A stretch of 48,792 nt of DNA from a bacterium (GTDB lineage Bacteria > Bacillota > Clostridia > Oscillospirales > Oscillospiraceae): assembly GCA_019424865.1 (NCBI GenBank), contig JAHYYS010000007.1, positions 1 to 48,792 on the forward strand, read 5' to 3'. Under the pieces are notes generated by a model that ran no database searches, was not told where the DNA came from, and saw only the letters and a program-made list of their open reading frames with translations. The translations under genes and the position numbers were made by a program. Shown in pieces: positions 46,895 to 48,792 of the stretch. Position 1 is the stretch's first letter; every line of letters begins with the position of its first letter.

Positions 46895-48184
46895 TTATTC
46901 CCATTCAATTGTCCCGGTGGGCTTCGGCGTCAGATCGAACAGCACCCGGTTGACCCCCTTCACCTCGGCGGTGATGCGGGCGGTGATATGCTGAAGCAGA
47001 TCGAAGGGCACGTTCTCCACAGTCGCGGTCATGGCGTCCACCGTATTGACGGCGCGGATGATGGCGCACCACTCGTCGGCCCGGCGGCCCTCCCGTACGC
47101 CTACGCTCTTCAGGTCGGGGATGACAGTGAAATACTGCCACACCTTGCCCTCCAGGCCGTTTTTGGCAAACTCCTCCCGGAGGATGGCGTCGCTCTCCCG
47201 CACGGCCTCCAGCCGATCCCGGGTAATAGCGCCAAGGCAGCGCACCCCCAGGCCGGGGCCGGGGAAGGGCTGGCGGTACACCATGGAGTCGGGCAGGCCC
47301 AGGGCCGCGCCGCAGGCGCGCACCTCGTCCTTAAAGAGCATCTTCAAAGGCTCCACCAGCTCAAACTTCAGATCTTCAGGCAGGCCGCCCACGTTGTGGT
47401 GGGACTTAACCGCCTTGACCGTCTTGGTGCCCGACTCGATGATATCGGGATAGATGGTCCCCTGAGCCAGGAACTCAATGCCGTCCAGCTTGCGGGCCTC
47501 CTCCTCGAAGACACGGATGAACTCCGCGCCGATGATCTTCCGCTTCTGCTCCGGATCCGAAACTCCGGCCAGCTTGTCCAGGAAGCGATCCACCGCGTCT
47601 ACATACACCAGATTGGCGCCCAGCTGATCCCGGAACACCTTCACCACCTGCTCGGGCTCTCCCTTGCGCAGCAGGCCGTGGTTGACGTGGACGCAGGTGA
47701 GCTGGCTGCCGATGGCCCGGATGAGCAGGGCGGCCACCACAGAGGAGTCCACCCCGCCGGACAGGGCCAGCAGCACCTTCTTGTCCCCCACCTGGCGGCG
47801 GATCAGCTCCACCTGGTCGGCGATGAAGTTCTCCATGTTCCAGTTGGCCTGAGCGCCGCACAGGCCGAAGACAAAGTTGGAAATGGCCTCTTTCCGGGCC
47901 GCTTCCTCCTCCGGCCAGGGGGCATCCCCCTTGTGATCGGCCAGGAGGACAGGGAGATCGCAGTTGTAGATATCCTGAGAGACGTCAATTTCCACGCCGT
48001 CCACCACCCGGTTGGGGCCGCCGTTGAGAATGACGCCCTTCACGTTGGGCAGGGCCTTCAGCTGTTCCAGGGTGATATCATGGGGATAGATTTCAGAATA
48101 AACGCCCAGGGCTCGGATCTCCCGGGCCAGGCGGGGATTCTCCTCGCTGCCCAGGTCCAGAATGACGATCATATCCTGCTTCAT
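46895..48184 (-). CDS. guaA: GMP synthase with shortened, non-catalytic glutaminase domain
   Basis: 429 residues from the ATG at 48184 (AAGGAAG about eight bases upstream). The usual length is about 510. About 1-110 correspond to the GATase domain: ILDLGSEENPRLAREI and GVILNGGP are recognisable. After IYNCDLPVLLADHKGDAPWP it goes straight to SNFVFGLCGAQANWNMENFI, so the segment carrying the GxCxG nucleophile and the catalytic His/Glu is absent. The ATP-pyrophosphatase domain is intact: LALSGGVDSS (about 140-148), HVNHGLLRKG, KIIGAEFIRVFEEEA, QGTIYPDIIES, and the dimerisation domain with YRQPFPGPGLGVRCLG. It probably uses free ammonia or a separate glutaminase. It follows carB by 55 bp. Confidence 0.9.
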   Translation of the reverse strand: MKQDMIVILDLGSEENPRLAREIRALGVYSEIYPHDITLEQLKALPNVKGVILNGGPNRVVDGVEIDVSQDIYNCDLPVLLADHKGDAPWPEEEAARKEAISNFVFGLCGAQANWNMENFIADQVELIRRQVGDKKVLLALSGGVDSSVVAALLIRAIGSQLTCVHVNHGLLRKGEPEQVVKVFRDQLGANLVYVDAVDRFLDKLAGVSDPEQKRKIIGAEFIRVFEEEARKLDGIEFLAQGTIYPDIIESGTKTVKAVKSHHNVGGLPEDLKFELVEPLKMLFKDEVRACGAALGLPDSMVYRQPFPGPGLGVRCLGAITRDRLEAVRESDAILREEFAKNGLEGKVWQYFTVIPDLKSVGVREGRRADEWCAIIRAVNTVDAMTATVENVPFDLLQHITARITAEVKGVNRVLFDLTPKPTGTIEWE

Positions 48185-48238
48185 TTCAGCACTTCCTTCC
48201 TGCTGCCGGAGCATGCGGCTGACAAGAGCCGGCCGGCT

Positions 48239-48792
48239 TTAGATTTTGGTAATATCAATGGGGGTCAGGTCCTCGCTGCGGCTCTGCTGCCGGACGGTGA
48301 GGATTGCGCGGGCGGTGTCGATGGCCGTGACGCAGCCCACGGAGTGCTCCACGGCGGCGCGGCGGATGCGGAAGCCGTCCGTGTCGTGCTTGCGTCCCTT
48401 GGTGGGGGTGTTGATGATCAGGTCCACGGTGCCGCTCTGGATCATGTCCAGGATGTTGGGGTGGGCCTGGGAGACGCGGTTGACCCGCTTGCACTCGATG
48501 CCCGCCTCGTTCAGCGCATCACAGGTACCGGAGGTGGCATAGAGCTCAATGCCCATCTCCTCAAAGCCCCGGGCGATGGAGACAATTTCCCCCTTGTCCT
48601 CGTCCTTGACCGTGATGATGATGCGGCCGCCCCGCTTGGGCACCCTGAGGTTAGAGCCCTTGAAGGCCTTCAGCAGCGCCTGGGGGAAGGTCTCGGCCAG
48701 ACCCAGCACCTCGCCGGTGGACTTCATCTCCGGGCCCAGGCCGGTATCCACATCGGTGAGCTTCTCGAAGGAGAAGACGGGGGCCTTGACGG
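48239..48792 (-). CDS. carB: Carbamoyl-phosphate synthase large subunit, C-terminal part (partial)
   Basis: About 184 residues are visible; the gene enters from the right edge and ends at 48239. The GPEMKSTGEVLGL motif joins the second ATP-grasp half to the MGS-like allosteric domain, which begins GRIIITVKDEDKGEIVSIAR and includes GIELYATSGTCDALNEAGIE and DLIINTPTKGRKHDTDGFRI. The domain binds regulators such as UMP or IMP in other bacteria. It makes carbamoyl phosphate for pyrimidines and arginine. The gene is followed by guaA on the same strand. Confidence 0.95.
   Translation of the reverse strand, partial: VKAPVFSFEKLTDVDTGLGPEMKSTGEVLGLAETFPQALLKAFKGSNLRVPKRGGRIIITVKDEDKGEIVSIARGFEEMGIELYATSGTCDALNEAGIECKRVNRVSQAHPNILDMIQSGTVDLIINTPTKGRKHDTDGFRIRRAAVEHSVGCVTAIDTARAILTVRQQSRSEDLTPIDITKI

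Noticed and set aside
46895..48184. Frameshift explaining the short GMP synthase
   Set aside because: The frame is continuous and both ends of the GATase domain join in frame, and no catalytic motif appears in other frames nearby.

Overview
The window looks like a chromosomal piece of a high-GC, monoderm Clostridia, probably Oscillospiraceae (Flavonifractor/Lawsonibacter/Oscillibacter-like). The evidence is Gram-positive lipoprotein signals, strong AGGAGG ribosome sites, a Tad pilus locus with no outer-membrane secretin, a PTS system and clostridial domain types (DUF5702, DUF6382-FHA). The genus is an inference. No rRNA, tRNA, CRISPR array or insertion sequence was seen.

1-13830 (minus strand): a head-to-tail array of 13 paralogous lipoprotein genes, 12 complete and one cut by the window edge. 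Each has a lipobox signal peptide and a nearly invariant TPR module (WQEQYDLG..YLSEGNY), followed by a variable C-terminal domain. Four complete members carry short YD (RHS-like) repeats, two pairs share other domains, and four are singletons. Blocks of 127-152 bp are identical between members, and one two-gene unit occurs twice, so the array evolves by duplication and gene conversion. A strong terminator (13927-13961) separates it from the next region.

14024-36750 (minus strand): about 22.7 kb of co-directional, tightly packed genes. They read from an XRE-type regulator at 36750 through tadZ-tadA-tadB-tadC, flp pilin, prepilin peptidase, a WG-repeat protein, a small membrane protein, two TadE-like pseudopilins around a large DUF5702 (TadG-like) protein, a DUF6382-FHA protein, a PP2C phosphatase, a Ser/Thr kinase with extracytoplasmic TPRs, small membrane proteins, a zinc-ribbon protein, a membrane VWA-TPR protein and a TPR-RCC1 protein. 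The kinase/phosphatase/FHA trio suggests that pilus assembly or its output is controlled by threonine phosphorylation. A repeated Thr-x-Pro-Met/Leu motif in both the zinc-ribbon and FHA proteins is a candidate phospho-acceptor site. The last gene (TPR-RCC1) carries a TPR like that of the lipoprotein array, which links the two regions.

37082-45140: a CBS-domain protein and a possible CpcT/CpeT-like protein (plus strand), a ZIP metal transporter (minus strand), then a trehalose utilisation operon: treP (EIIBCA), treC, ptsH and ptsI. Its HPr lacks the regulatory Ser46.

45409-46800: a low-GC patch with a nucleotidyltransferase and a NUDIX hydrolase, probably acquired. 46895-48792: guaA and the 3' end of carB (minus strand). 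This GMP synthase has a shortened glutaminase domain without the catalytic triad.
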